DNA of 64,000 nt from Pseudomonas promysalinigenes (GTDB lineage Bacteria > Pseudomonadota > Gammaproteobacteria > Pseudomonadales > Pseudomonadaceae), in contig NZ_CP077094.1 of NCBI RefSeq assembly GCF_014269025.2, positions 3,286,001 through 3,350,000 of the forward strand. Direction: 5' to 3'. Position numbers and translations under genes: made by a program. Every line of letters begins with the position of its first letter. Within the stretch, counting starts at the first letter, position 1. Below the pieces are notes generated by a model. That model ran no database searches and had not been told where the DNA came from. It was given only the letters and a program-made list of their open reading frames with translations. Below, one piece after another: positions 39,036-48,260 of this stretch.

Positions 39036-39049
39036 CAAACAAACGTTTG
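39036..39049. promoter_or_regulatory. PsrA-type operator
   Basis: CAAAC-AAAC-GTTTG matches the published PsrA consensus (G/C)AAAC-N2-4-GTTT(G/C). PsrA is the long-chain fatty-acid-sensing TetR regulator reported to act on etf and fatty-acid genes in pseudomonads. It sits just upstream of the ETF-QO -35 box. Confidence 0.75.
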
Positions 39050-39051
39050 TA

Positions 39052-39080
39052 TTGGACCCGCCAAGTGGTGTAGATATAAT
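39052..39080 (+). promoter_or_regulatory. sigma70 promoter of the ETF-QO gene
   Basis: -35 TTGGAC (39052-39057), 17 bp spacer, -10 TATAAT (39075-39080). Transcription would start near 39087, about 120 bp before the GTG start. Confidence 0.8.
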
Positions 39081-39209
39081 GCGCGCCAAGACAAAACGGT
39101 GTAGTCCGTCCAATGCGTAGCTACAGTTTCGCGCCCTTGAAGCGCCGCGGCACGCAAGCACCCATAAGACAAAGCAACAGCACGAGCCTTGATGAGTAGG
39201 AGAGAACCT

Positions 39210-40874
39210 GTGGAACGCGAATACATGGAATTCGACGTGGTCATCGTCGGGGCAGGCCCCGCGGGCCTGTCAGCCGCCTGCCGCCTGAAGCAGAAGGCCG
39301 CCGAAGCCGGTAGCGAGATCAGCGTCTGCGTGGTGGAAAAAGGCTCCGAAGTCGGTGCTCACATCCTCTCCGGGGCGGTCTTCGAGCCGCGCGCCCTGAA
39401 CGAGCTATTCCCTGACTGGAAAGCGCTCGGTGCGCCGCTCAATACCGAGGTCAAGCGCGATGACATCTACGTGCTCAAGGATGGCGACAGCGCAACCAAA
39501 GTGCCAGACCTGTTCGTGCCAAAGACCATGCACAACCAGGGCAACTACATCATCTCTCTGGGCAATCTGTGCCGCTGGCTGGCCCAGCAGGCCGAAAACC
39601 TGGGCGTGGAAGTCTACCCAGGCTTCGCCGCACAGGAAGCCCTGTTCGATGAAAACGGCGTGGTGCGCGGCATCGTCACCGGTGACATGGGCGTGGACCG
39701 TGAGGGCAACCCAAAGGACGGCATGTACACCCCCGGCATGGAGCTGCGTGGCAAGTACACCCTGTTCGCCGAAGGCTGCCGTGGCCACATCGGCAAGCAA
39801 CTGATCAAGCGTTTCAATCTCGATAGCGAGTCCGATGTGCAGCACTATGGCATTGGTCTGAAGGAAATCTGGGAGATCGACCCGGCCAAGCACGAGCAGG
39901 GCCTGGTGGTGCACACCGCCGGCTGGCCGCTTGACGTGGTGAGCGCCGACAACACAGGCGGCTCGTTCCTCTACCACCTGGAAAACAACCAGGTGGTTGT
40001 CGGCCTGATCGTCGACCTGTCCTACGCCAATCCTTACCTGTCGCCGTTCGACGAATTCCAGCGCCTGAAGCACCACCCGGTAATCAAGCAGTATCTCGAA
40101 GGCGGCAAGCGCATCAGCTATGGCGCCCGCGCCATCTGCAAGGGAGGCCTGAACTCGCTGCCGAAAATGGTATTCGAAGGTGGCGCACTGATTGGATGCG
40201 ACCTGGGCACCCTGAACTTCTCCAAAATCAAGGGCAGCCACACCGCAATGAAATCCGGCATGCTCGCCGCCGACGCCGTGGCCGACGCACTGATCGCGGG
40301 CAGCGAGGGTGGCGACATCCTGAACACATACGTCGAGGCGTTCAAGGCCAGCTGGCTGCACGAAGAACTGTTCGCCAGCCGCAATTTTGGCCCGGCCCTG
40401 CACAAGTTCGGGCCACTGTTCGGTGGTGCATTCAACTATGTCGACCAGAACTGGTTCGGCGGCAAGCTGCCCTTCACCCTGCACGACACCAAGCCCGACT
40501 ATGCCTGCCTCAAGCTCGCCGCCGAGTCGAAGAAGATCGACTACCCAAAACCGGACGGCAAGCTCAGCTTCGACAAGCTCAGCTCGGTATTCCTCTCCAG
40601 CACCAACCATGAAGAGGAACAACCCTGCCACCTCAAGCTGACTGACCCGAACGTGCCGATCGCCAGCAACCTGCCGCTGTACGACGAGCCGGCTCAGCGT
40701 TACTGCCCAGCGGGTGTGTACGAAGTAGTCACCCAGGAAGATGGCAGCAAGCGCTTCCAGATCAACGCGCAGAACTGCGTACATTGCAAAACCTGCGACA
40801 TCAAGGACCCAGCCCAGAACATCACCTGGGTTACCCCTGAAGGCGCTGGCGGGCCGAACTACCCCAACATGTAA
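39210..40874 (+). CDS. Electron transfer flavoprotein-ubiquinone oxidoreductase
   Basis: 554 residues from the GTG at 39210 (read M-E-R-E-Y-M-E-F-D-V-V), chosen because AGGAGA lies just upstream; longer TTG/ATG starts at 39189/39192 would place the ribosome binding site inside the gene. The FAD motif VVIVGAGPAGLSAACRL, the ubiquinone-binding middle domain and the C-terminal [4Fe-4S] cysteines (CPAGVYEV; NCVHCKTCDIKDP) are present. It passes electrons from EtfAB to the ubiquinone pool. Confidence 0.95.
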   Translation: MEREYMEFDVVIVGAGPAGLSAACRLKQKAAEAGSEISVCVVEKGSEVGAHILSGAVFEPRALNELFPDWKALGAPLNTEVKRDDIYVLKDGDSATKVPDLFVPKTMHNQGNYIISLGNLCRWLAQQAENLGVEVYPGFAAQEALFDENGVVRGIVTGDMGVDREGNPKDGMYTPGMELRGKYTLFAEGCRGHIGKQLIKRFNLDSESDVQHYGIGLKEIWEIDPAKHEQGLVVHTAGWPLDVVSADNTGGSFLYHLENNQVVVGLIVDLSYANPYLSPFDEFQRLKHHPVIKQYLEGGKRISYGARAICKGGLNSLPKMVFEGGALIGCDLGTLNFSKIKGSHTAMKSGMLAADAVADALIAGSEGGDILNTYVEAFKASWLHEELFASRNFGPALHKFGPLFGGAFNYVDQNWFGGKLPFTLHDTKPDYACLKLAAESKKIDYPKPDGKLSFDKLSSVFLSSTNHEEEQPCHLKLTDPNVPIASNLPLYDEPAQRYCPAGVYEVVTQEDGSKRFQINAQNCVHCKTCDIKDPAQNITWVTPEGAGGPNYPNM

Positions 40875-40895
40875 GGCTGCCGCCCTCGCGTAGCG

Positions 40896-40931
40896 AAAAG
40901 CCCCCGGGTCATCAGAGCCGGGGGCTTTTTT
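40896..40931 (+). terminator. Intrinsic terminator of the ETF-QO gene
   Basis: Stem AAGCCCCCGG / CCGGGGGCTT is followed by a T-run, 20 bp after the stop. It could also serve the convergent transporter gene. Confidence 0.85.
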
Positions 40932-40945
40932 GCATCAGATGGCTG

Positions 40946-42271
40946 CTATTTTTCAGCGCATGCAACCGGTGCAGCCTCCACAGCGAACGCCAGAGGCTCA
41001 CGACGCCCGAAATACACGGCTGTCAGCAGCCCCACCGTGCCCATCATCAGACAAAAGCCTACACACACCCAAGGGCTCCAGGGCATTAGCGCAATCAACG
41101 CCAGTGGCGTGGTACTGGCCCACAGTGCATAAGCCACGTTGTATGTGAACGAAATTCCCGAAACCCGGATCTGCGCCGGGAACAGCCCGACCATCACCGA
41201 GGGCACCACCCCCACTACGCCACATGCCAGCCCAGCCAAGGCATAGGCCAGCCACGTCACGCCCCACTGCCCTACCAGGCTTGCGTACAACGCACCGATA
41301 CCCAGCGGCAGCAGCAGGCTGTAGATCATCAGGGCGCGCCAGGCACCGAGTCGGTCGACCAGCAACCCGGCCAGCACGCAGCCAAGGTTGAGGAAGACGA
41401 TGCCCACGCTGCTCAAGGCGAAGGTATGCCCTGCCGTCATGCCAAAACGCTGTTGCATTACTGTCGGCGTGATCACCACCAGCACCACCACGGCAGAGGT
41501 CAAAACACAGGTGAGCAGCGCTGCCGGAATCAACGCCGAGCGATGCTCGCTCAGCACCTGCCTCAAGGGGAACTGCACCGGCTGCTCCTGACGCTCGCGC
41601 AATGCCAAAAATACCGGCGTTTCGCTAAGCCAGCGGCGCAGCCACACGCCGATCACACCGAATACCCCACCCAGCAGGAACGGGTAGCGCCAGGCGTAGT
41701 CGAGAATTTCCTGTGGGCTGAACACCTGTGCAAGCAATGTCGCGGTCAATGCTCCCAACAAGTAGCCGAAGGTCAGCCCCGCTTGTAGAAAACCAAGCGC
41801 ATAACCACGACGCCCGTCGGGCGCATGTTCGGCGACGAAGGTCCAGGCGCTGGGCACTTCACCGCCCACCGCCGCGCCTTGCAGAATGCGCAGCGCCAAC
41901 AGAATCAGGGGGGCCGCATAGCCGATGTCGGCATAGGTCGGCATCACCCCGATCAGCAGGCACGGCAAGGCCATCATGAGGATGCTCAGGCTGAACACCC
42001 GCTTGCGCCCCAGGTGGTCGGCAAAATGGGCCATCAGGATGCCGCCCAAAGGGCGTGCCAGGTAACCGGTCACAAAAATGCCGAAGCTTTGCAGAAGGCG
42101 CAGCCACTCCGGCATTTGCGGCGGGAAAAATAGCTGGCTGAGGGTCAGGGCGAAAAACACGAAGATGATGAAATCGTAGATTTCCAAGGCACCGCCCAGT
42201 GCCGCCAGGCCCAAGGTCCGGTGATCGCCGCGGCTGAACCGGGGCGGGCGAGCGGTATCGATGGCAGTCAT
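40946..42271 (-). CDS. MFS transporter, metabolite:H+ symporter (MHS) type
   Basis: 441 residues with twelve hydrophobic helices. The MHS marks are visible: GGALEIYDFIIFVFFA at the start, GHLGRKR-like DHLGRKRVF loop between helices 2 and 3, RILQGAAVGGEVPSAWTFVAEHAP, and the central loop before helix 7. Relatives import citrate, 2-oxoglutarate, proline or betaine; the substrate cannot be read from the sequence. It is a single gene. Confidence 0.85.
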   Translation of the reverse strand: MTAIDTARPPRFSRGDHRTLGLAALGGALEIYDFIIFVFFALTLSQLFFPPQMPEWLRLLQSFGIFVTGYLARPLGGILMAHFADHLGRKRVFSLSILMMALPCLLIGVMPTYADIGYAAPLILLALRILQGAAVGGEVPSAWTFVAEHAPDGRRGYALGFLQAGLTFGYLLGALTATLLAQVFSPQEILDYAWRYPFLLGGVFGVIGVWLRRWLSETPVFLALRERQEQPVQFPLRQVLSEHRSALIPAALLTCVLTSAVVVLVVITPTVMQQRFGMTAGHTFALSSVGIVFLNLGCVLAGLLVDRLGAWRALMIYSLLLPLGIGALYASLVGQWGVTWLAYALAGLACGVVGVVPSVMVGLFPAQIRVSGISFTYNVAYALWASTTPLALIALMPWSPWVCVGFCLMMGTVGLLTAVYFGRREPLAFAVEAAPVACAEK

Positions 42272-42340
42272 GGCAGGTGTCCGCAGATCGGCAAAAGGCT
42301 GGAGGATAGCAAATCGCTCGCTACGGCCCCAGCGACTTGG

Positions 42341-42820
42341 CTAACGGCTGAAAACGGTGTGGCCGAAATTTCTAGGCCTGCGCTCAGGGACAGCGCCGGG
42401 GGCAAGGCTCGATGGCAGGGCGATCTTGCCCACCAGTACGGGGCTGTCGATGATCGCCATGAAAGACTGCAACGCTTCATTATCCGGCACTTGAGGCAGG
42501 CTGACGCTGACGGCCTGGCGCTCGGTCTGTGGCACGACGGGTACTTTCAAGTGGTGCGAGTGGTACAGCAAGGCATGCTGGATCTGCGCACTGACGCGGC
42601 AGAAGCGTGCCAGATCGACGCCCGCATGGCTGGCCAGCTCGATGTTGCCCAGCAACAGATTGAACGGTAGCAAGGCGCACTGCACCAAGCGCTGCAACTC
42701 CTCGAACGATTCAACCGGGGCGATACGGTAATAACCCAGGCCATTGAGCAGCTTCTCCAGCTGCAAGCGCTGCTGGGGATGCTCGTCGGCAATCAGAATG
42801 CGCAGGGTCTTGTTCGTCAT
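42341..42820 (-). CDS. Receiver-like protein lacking the phospho-acceptor Asp
   Basis: 159 residues. The start TLRILIADEHPQQRLQLEKLLNGLG reads as a CheY-type receiver (acidic pair D-E). At the phosphorylation position it has L-L-L-G-N-I-E-L, with Asn where D-I/L-x-L-P normally carries Asp. No output domain follows; the C-terminus is a low-complexity tail. It is probably a pseudo-receiver acting by protein contact. It is 170 bp downstream of the ECF sigma gene on the same strand, but a functional link is not shown. Confidence 0.7.
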   Translation of the reverse strand: MTNKTLRILIADEHPQQRLQLEKLLNGLGYYRIAPVESFEELQRLVQCALLPFNLLLGNIELASHAGVDLARFCRVSAQIQHALLYHSHHLKVPVVPQTERQAVSVSLPQVPDNEALQSFMAIIDSPVLVGKIALPSSLAPGAVPERRPRNFGHTVFSR

Positions 42821-42990
42821 TGTCGGACCTGGGCCGTCAGGTGATTATGGGACAGCTCCCTGACCAAACTGCGCCAAAAACAGGCAACCACCAGGCCAGC
42901 GCCCAGTGGGGTCAAACTAGATAGTTGTCGGGAAACCGGGGGAAATCAAGTGGCCATCACACAGAATTTTCACTTTCCAGCACACCGCGC

Positions 42991-43467
42991 TCAGGACTCC
43001 CACTGGCGCATACGTACCCGGCAGTGTCTCATGGCGTTGACGATGTGCTTTTCCACCAGGCTGCGGGAAATACCCAGATGCTCTGCAATTTGTTGATGCG
43101 ACAGGCCATCGAGCTTGCGCAATAAAAAGCAATCCCGGCACACCTTGTTCAATTCATCCAGGGCCTTCTTCATCAGGGTCAGGCGCTGATCGAGCTGCAT
43201 ATCCTGCGGCGGCTCTGCGGCAAACAAATGCCCGTCGGCCTCGAGGGCGTCCAGGGACTCGGCCTGGCGTACCTGATGGCGCCTGTGTCGGTCGATCACC
43301 AGGTTGAGGGCGGTGCGATATAGAAACGCCCGCGGGTGGGTGATGTGCCCGCCCCCGCTGCGCTCCAGTACACGCAAATAGGCATCGTGGGCAACGTCCT
43401 CCGCAGCCTGTCGGTTGCCAAGGCGCGCGCTAAGAAAGCTCACCAGTTCGCGATAATAATGTTCCAC
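42991..43467 (-). CDS. ECF sigma factor of the iron-starvation (PvdS/FpvI-like) group
   Basis: 158 residues from a GTG start (M-E-H-Y-Y-R-E-L-V-S-F-L). Region 2 (AAEDVAHDAYLRVL; AFLYRTALNLVIDRHRRH) and region 4 (DELNKVCRDCFLLRKLDGLSHQQIAEHLGISRSLVEKHI) are complete. It resembles FpvI/FecI-type sigma factors for siderophore uptake and synthesis. No anti-sigma (FecR/FpvR) or TonB receptor gene is next to it. It diverges from pvdRT-opmQ, and a weak Fur-box-like sequence lies upstream. Confidence 0.88.
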   Translation of the reverse strand: MEHYYRELVSFLSARLGNRQAAEDVAHDAYLRVLERSGGGHITHPRAFLYRTALNLVIDRHRRHQVRQAESLDALEADGHLFAAEPPQDMQLDQRLTLMKKALDELNKVCRDCFLLRKLDGLSHQQIAEHLGISRSLVEKHIVNAMRHCRVRMRQWES

Positions 43468-43531
43468 AACAGCACCTGAAATCGTCCTTGCAACCCACGA
43501 GCGGGACTGAGTGATACTGGAGCGTGATAGT

Positions 43532-43550
43532 ACAAATTATAACTATTCTC
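43532..43550 (-). promoter_or_regulatory. Possible Fur box upstream of the ECF sigma gene
   Basis: The minus-strand 19-mer GAGAATAGTTATAATTTGT matches the Fur consensus at 11 of 19 positions by my count. It sits 65-83 bp upstream of the GTG start in an AT-rich patch. Modest match, but the gene is of a typically Fur-controlled type. Confidence 0.45.
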
Positions 43551-43581
43551 AGCAACACGCCTTCCCCTGCCGTGATCAACC

Positions 43582-43605
43582 TAAATATGCAGCGCCAACC
43601 TTCGT
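43582..43605 (+). promoter_or_regulatory. PvdS-type iron-starvation promoter of pvdRT-opmQ
   Basis: TAAAT (43582-43586), 16 bp, CGT (43603-43605): the exact iron-starvation box recognised by PvdS-type sigma factors, 67 bp before the pvdR ATG. Confidence 0.8.
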
Positions 43606-43671
43606 TTATCTGAAACTTCGGTGCGCACCGCAATTGGCTACGCGCGACCTCTCCCCTGGCTGGAAGCCCGC

Positions 43672-44829
43672 ATGAGCCGCTCAACCTCCCCCCGTCGCAA
43701 GTTCACATTCGCAGCCATGGGCCTGATTGGACTGGGCTGCCTGCTCGCCTGGCAGGCGCTGCCAAGCGGCGCGCAGCGCCAGGGCACCGTACCGGTCACA
43801 AGGGCCGATATCGAAAGCAGCGTCACCGCCCTGGGCACCTTGCAGCCGCGCCGCTACGTGGATGTCGGTGCCCAGGCCTCGGGGCAGATCCGCACCTTGC
43901 ACGTGGAGGCAGGAGACTCGGTACGCAAGGGGCAGCTGCTGGTCGAAATCGACCCCTCCACCCAGCAGGCGCGGCTGGATGCAGGGCGCTTTTCGATCGA
44001 CAACCTCAAGGCCCAGCTCGCCGAACAGCGCGCACAGTTCGAGCTGGCCAACCAGCAACTCAAGCGCCAGCGCGATCTGGCCGCCGCCGGCGCGACCCGT
44101 GATGAGGACGTGCAGGCCGCAGCAGCCCAGCTCAAGGTCACCCAGGCGCGCATCGACATGTTCCTGGCGCAGATCCGCCAAGCCCAGGCGAGCCTGCGCA
44201 GCGACGAGGCAGAATTGGGCTATACCCGCATCTACGCGCCAATGGACGGCACGGTTGTGGCCGTCGACGCCCGCGAAGGCCAGACCCTCAATGCGCAACA
44301 ACAGACCCCACTGATCCTGCGCATCGCCAAATTGTCACCGATGACCGTGTGGGCTCAAGTTTCCGAAGCCGATATCGGCAAGGTCAAACCGGGCATGACT
44401 GCCTACTTCACCACACTGTCCGGTGGCAAACGCCGCTGGAACAGCACAGTGCGACAAATCCTGCCGGTGCCGCCAAAACCCCTGGAGCAGAACCGCCAGG
44501 GCAGTGGCAGCCCGGTCAATGCCGCCAGCCAGGTGGTGCAATACACCGTACTGCTGGATGTCGACAACCCCGACGGCGCGCTGATGGCCGACATGACTAC
44601 CCAGGTATTTTTCGTCTCCGGTCACGCCAGCCAGGTGTTGACCGTACCCCTGGCGGCACTGCACGGCGATGGCGAGCGTTACCTGGCTCGGGTCGTCGAC
44701 CCCCACGGCAACGTGGTGCAGCGTCAGGTACGCACTGGCCTGAGCGACCGCCTGCGCATTGAGGTGCTAGAGGGGCTGAATGAGGGTGAACAGCTACTGA
44801 TGGGCGCCACCGGCGCCAGCGGAGGCTGA
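43672..44829 (+). CDS. pvdR: Pyoverdine efflux periplasmic adaptor
   Basis: 385 residues from the ATG at 43672 (M-S-R-S-T-S-P-R-R-K); an upstream GTG frame lacks support. An N-terminal membrane anchor precedes the membrane-fusion-protein body: barrel-sandwich hybrid (VDVGAQASGQIRTLHVEAGDSVRKGQLL), alpha-hairpin coiled coil (about 95-170) and beta-barrel (YAPMDGTVVAVDAREGQTLN). It is MacA-like. With PvdT and OpmQ it exports or recycles pyoverdine. The gene ends one base before pvdT starts. Confidence 0.92.
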   Translation: MSRSTSPRRKFTFAAMGLIGLGCLLAWQALPSGAQRQGTVPVTRADIESSVTALGTLQPRRYVDVGAQASGQIRTLHVEAGDSVRKGQLLVEIDPSTQQARLDAGRFSIDNLKAQLAEQRAQFELANQQLKRQRDLAAAGATRDEDVQAAAAQLKVTQARIDMFLAQIRQAQASLRSDEAELGYTRIYAPMDGTVVAVDAREGQTLNAQQQTPLILRIAKLSPMTVWAQVSEADIGKVKPGMTAYFTTLSGGKRRWNSTVRQILPVPPKPLEQNRQGSGSPVNAASQVVQYTVLLDVDNPDGALMADMTTQVFFVSGHASQVLTVPLAALHGDGERYLARVVDPHGNVVQRQVRTGLSDRLRIEVLEGLNEGEQLLMGATGASGG

Positions 44830-46794
44830 ATGAGCTCCCCTCTGATAGAGCTGGTCGATATCCGTAAATCCTACGGTGGCAAGGACTCGCCTAGCGTCGA
44901 TGTTCTACGGGGCATCAGCCTGAGTATTCACCCTGGGGAGTTCGTTGCCATCGTGGGCGCATCCGGCTCGGGCAAATCGACCTTGATGAACATTCTCGGC
45001 TGCCTGGACCGACCGACATCGGGTCATTATCGCTTCGCCGGCAAGGGCGTGGCCGAACTGAGCAACGACGAACTGGCTTGGCTGCGCCGGGAGGCGTTCG
45101 GCTTCGTGTTCCAAGGCTATCACCTGATTGCGTCTGGTTCGGCCCAGGAAAACGTCGAAATGCCGGCCATTTACGCGGGTACGCCCGCCCCTGAGCGCCA
45201 TGCTCGCGCCAGAGCCCTGCTCGCCCGCCTAGGCCTGGCCAACCGCAGCGGCAACCGCCCGCATCAGCTTTCGGGCGGGCAGCAACAACGGGTATCGATT
45301 GCCCGAGCCTTGATGAACGGCGGCCACATCATCCTTGCCGACGAACCCACCGGTGCCCTTGACAGCCATAGCGGCGCCGAGGTCATGGCGCTGCTCGACG
45401 AACTGGCCAGCCAAGGACACGTGATCATCCTGATCACCCACGATCACAAAGTCGCAGCGCGGGCTCAACGAGTGATCGAGATACGCGACGGCCAGGTGAT
45501 CAGCGATAGCGCAGCCAAGCAGCCAACCATCGCTACCCCACAAGCGCTGCAGGCCGATGACCTGCGCCAGCGCCTGGCCCAAGGAGCCACTTTGCCCGGA
45601 GCCTGGAAGGGCGAGTTGCTCGAAGCTCTGCAGGCGGCCTGGCGGGTGATGTGGGTCAACCGCTTTCGCACCGCTCTGACCTTGCTCGGCATCATCATTG
45701 GAGTGGCTTCGGTAGTGGTCATGCTGGCCGTCGGTGAAGGCAGCAAACGTCAGGTCATGGCGCAGATGGCCGCTTTCGGCTCGAACATCCTTTACCTCAA
45801 CGGCAAGCCCGCCGCACTGGGCGAGCCTGCCGGGGCCATTACCCTGGATGACGTTGCAGCCATCGGCCAACTGCCGCAAGTCAGGCAGATCATGCCAGTG
45901 TTAGGCGAGAAGGTGATGGTGCGCCACGGCAACCGCAGCCAGCGTTTCTACGTGGGAGGCAACAACAACCAATTCCCGCTGATCTTCAACTGGCCGGCCG
46001 CTAAGGGGGCGTTTTTCACCGAGGCTGATGAAGCCAGTGGAGCGGCAGTGGCGGTAATCGGCCAAAAGGTCCGGGACAAGATGCTCGACCCCGACCGGGA
46101 CCCGCTCGGTCAATACATCCTGATCGGCAATGTACCCTTCCAGGTCATCGGCGTTCTGGCCGGCAAAGGCGCAAGCTCCGGGGACCAAGACGCCGACGGT
46201 CGGATCGTGGTGCCCTACGCGGCAGCGGCTATCCGCTTGTTTGGCCAGCGCGATCCCGATTACATCACCGTCGCCGCCACCGATGCCGCCCGGGTGGATG
46301 AAACCGAAGCAGCGGTCGACCGCCTGCTGCGCCAGCGACATCAGGGCCGCCACGACTTCGAACTGACCAACTCGGCGGCACTGATCCAGGCCCAGGCGCG
46401 CACCCAGAACAGCCTGGCGCTGATGCTCGGGGCCATTGCCGCCATCTCACTGCTGGTCGGCGGCATAGGTGTGATGAACATCATGCTCATGACCGTGCGC
46501 GAGCGCACCCGGGAAATCGGCATCCGGATGGCAACCGGTGCACGGCAGTACGACATCCTGCGCCAGTTCCTCAGCGAGGCGGTGATGCTGTCGATGGTCG
46601 GCGGCGTGGCCGGCATTGGCCTGGCGCTGCTGATTGGCGGCGCATTGATGCTGGGCAAGGTTGCCGTAGCCTTCACCCTGCAGGCCATGTTCGGTGCATT
46701 TTCCTGCGCCGTGCTCACCGGCATCCTGTTCGGCTTCATGCCGGCACGCAACGCCGCCCGACTCGACCCGGTCAAAGCCCTCACCAGCGAATAA
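44830..46794 (+). CDS. pvdT: Pyoverdine efflux ABC transporter (MacB-type)
   Basis: 654 residues. N-terminal ATPase with Walker [10 protein letters not shown], signature [15 protein letters not shown] and Walker [12 protein letters not shown]; then a MacB periplasmic domain between the first and later membrane helices, and the C-terminal FtsX helices ([23 protein letters not shown]). It drives export from the periplasm through OpmQ. The arrangement pvdR-pvdT-opmQ with 0-3 bp gaps is the usual one. Confidence 0.93.
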   Translation: MSSPLIELVDIRKSYGGKDSPSVDVLRGISLSIHPGEFVAIVGASGSGKSTLMNILGCLDRPTSGHYRFAGKGVAELSNDELAWLRREAFGFVFQGYHLIASGSAQENVEMPAIYAGTPAPERHARARALLARLGLANRSGNRPHQLSGGQQQRVSIARALMNGGHIILADEPTGALDSHSGAEVMALLDELASQGHVIILITHDHKVAARAQRVIEIRDGQVISDSAAKQPTIATPQALQADDLRQRLAQGATLPGAWKGELLEALQAAWRVMWVNRFRTALTLLGIIIGVASVVVMLAVGEGSKRQVMAQMAAFGSNILYLNGKPAALGEPAGAITLDDVAAIGQLPQVRQIMPVLGEKVMVRHGNRSQRFYVGGNNNQFPLIFNWPAAKGAFFTEADEASGAAVAVIGQKVRDKMLDPDRDPLGQYILIGNVPFQVIGVLAGKGASSGDQDADGRIVVPYAAAAIRLFGQRDPDYITVAATDAARVDETEAAVDRLLRQRHQGRHDFELTNSAALIQAQARTQNSLALMLGAIAAISLLVGGIGVMNIMLMTVRERTREIGIRMATGARQYDILRQFLSEAVMLSMVGGVAGIGLALLIGGALMLGKVAVAFTLQAMFGAFSCAVLTGILFGFMPARNAARLDPVKALTSE

Positions 46795-46797
46795 ACC

Positions 46798-48213
46798 ATG
46801 ACCCTGCCAAGCCGCATCAGCCTACTGTCCCTGTGCCTGGGCCTCGCCGCCTGTAGCCTGCCGCCCGCACCCTCCAGCGGTATCGTTGCGCCCGCCGCCT
46901 GGCAAGGCCCCAATGCTCGGGCCTCTGCACCTCTGCCCAGCGCCCAATGGTGGCACGCATTCGACAGCGCCGAGCTCAATCGCCTGGTCGAGCGCGCACG
47001 CAACAACGCCCACGACCTTGCAGCCGCTACCGCACGCGTGCGCCAGGCCCAGGCACGCGCAATGATCGCCGGTGCACCGCTACTGCCGCAGCTGCAGCTG
47101 GAATTGGACGCCAGCCGTCAGCGCCTGCTGCATGGCGAGGGCTATGATCAGCTCGATGTCAGCCGCTACCAGCCCACCAGCACGGCATTCGACATGCAGT
47201 TGGTCGCCAGTTACGAGCTCGATTTCTGGGGTGGCCTGCGCGCTGCCCGCCAAAGCGCGCTACACAGCCTTGATGCCAGCCGCTTCGATCGCCAGACGGT
47301 GGAGTTGACCTTGATCAGCAGTGTCGCCAGCACCTACCTGCAGGGCCTGGCCTTGCAGGAACAACTGCGCATTGCCCGCCTCAACCTGGAAAATGCCCGT
47401 GATGTGCTGGGCTTGGTACAGACACGCCAGGATGCCGGCGCCGCGACGCGTCTGGAGCTGGCCCAGCAGCGCAGCCTGGTGGCTGCCCAGGCGCGGCAAG
47501 TGCCCAAGCTCGAACAGCAGTGGCAGGACAACCGCGTGACCCTGGCCACGCTACTGGGCGAACCGGTGCAGGCCCTGCCCACTACCAGCCAAGCGCTTGG
47601 CGCGGTGAACTGGCCGCAGCTCGGTAGCGGCGTACCCAGTTCACTGCTCACCCGCCGGCCAGACATTGCGGCCGCCGAAGCGCGCCTAGCCGCTGCCAAC
47701 GCCAACGTGCAGGTCGCCAGGGCTGCCTTGCTGCCCAAAGTGACCTTGGGCGCCAACCTGGGAACCGGCGCGCGTACCCTGGCCGATGTTTTCGGCAGTT
47801 CCTACTACACCCTGACCTCCGGCCTGGTGGCGCCCATTTTCAACAATGGCCGACTACGGGCGGCACGGCAGTTGGCCGAAGCCGAACAGGACGAGCTGCT
47901 GGCAAACTACCGAAGCAGCATCCTGGCGGGTTTCGCCGATGTCGAGAAAGCCTTGAATGCTATTGAGGGAATAGAGCGCCAGCGCCACTGGCAGGATCAG
48001 GAGCTGGAGCAGGCGCGTCTGGCCTTTGAGCTGGCGCAACGGCGCTACGCGGCGGGTGCCGAAACCCTGCTGAGCGTACTCGATACACAGCGCGCGCTTT
48101 ACCTGGCTCAAGACCAGCAGGCAACCTTGCGCCTGGCACGGCTGCAAGGCAGCGTGGCGTTGTACAAGGCGTTGGGTGGCGGATGGCAGCTGGAGGCCGG
48201 GGGTAAGGGTTGA
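46798..48213 (+). CDS. opmQ: Outer membrane efflux channel OpmQ
   Basis: 471 residues, a TolC/OprM-type outer membrane lipoprotein: signal with lipobox L-A-A-C (lipidated Cys19), then two repeats of the outer-membrane-factor fold (AATARVRQAQARAMIAGAPLLPQ; LLTRRPDIAAAEARLAAANANVQVARAALLPKVTL) and YAAGAETLLSVLDTQRALY near the end. It is the exit duct of the PvdRT pump. Confidence 0.93.
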   Translation: MTLPSRISLLSLCLGLAACSLPPAPSSGIVAPAAWQGPNARASAPLPSAQWWHAFDSAELNRLVERARNNAHDLAAATARVRQAQARAMIAGAPLLPQLQLELDASRQRLLHGEGYDQLDVSRYQPTSTAFDMQLVASYELDFWGGLRAARQSALHSLDASRFDRQTVELTLISSVASTYLQGLALQEQLRIARLNLENARDVLGLVQTRQDAGAATRLELAQQRSLVAAQARQVPKLEQQWQDNRVTLATLLGEPVQALPTTSQALGAVNWPQLGSGVPSSLLTRRPDIAAAEARLAAANANVQVARAALLPKVTLGANLGTGARTLADVFGSSYYTLTSGLVAPIFNNGRLRAARQLAEAEQDELLANYRSSILAGFADVEKALNAIEGIERQRHWQDQELEQARLAFELAQRRYAAGAETLLSVLDTQRALYLAQDQQATLRLARLQGSVALYKALGGGWQLEAGGKG

Positions 48214-48234
48214 CACGGCAAGGCTAGGTAAAAG

Positions 48235-48255
48235 CAAGGGCCGAAGCGGCCCTTG
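48235..48255. terminator. Bidirectional terminator between opmQ and pvdH
   Basis: CAAGGGCC (48235-48242) - GAAGC - GGCCCTTG (48248-48255) lies between the convergent 3' ends. The T content is short, so strength is uncertain. Confidence 0.7.
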
Positions 48256-48260
48256 TTGGG

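Larger units (their letters stand above)
38665..39209. promoter_or_regulatory. Divergent etfBA / ETF-QO control region
   Basis: About 545 bp without a convincing ORF. It contains the PsrA-type operator and ETF-QO promoter (39036-39080) and a pair of inverted 10-mers CACCTCTAAA (38738-38747) and TTTAGAGGTG (38891-38900), which bracket about 143 bp. I could not identify the etfBA promoter on the minus strand. Confidence 0.6.

Noticed and set aside
43621..43671. Upstream GTG start for pvdR adding 17 residues
   Set aside because: The added residues lie close to the iron-starvation promoter where the transcript would begin, and GGAAG precedes the ATG at 43672.
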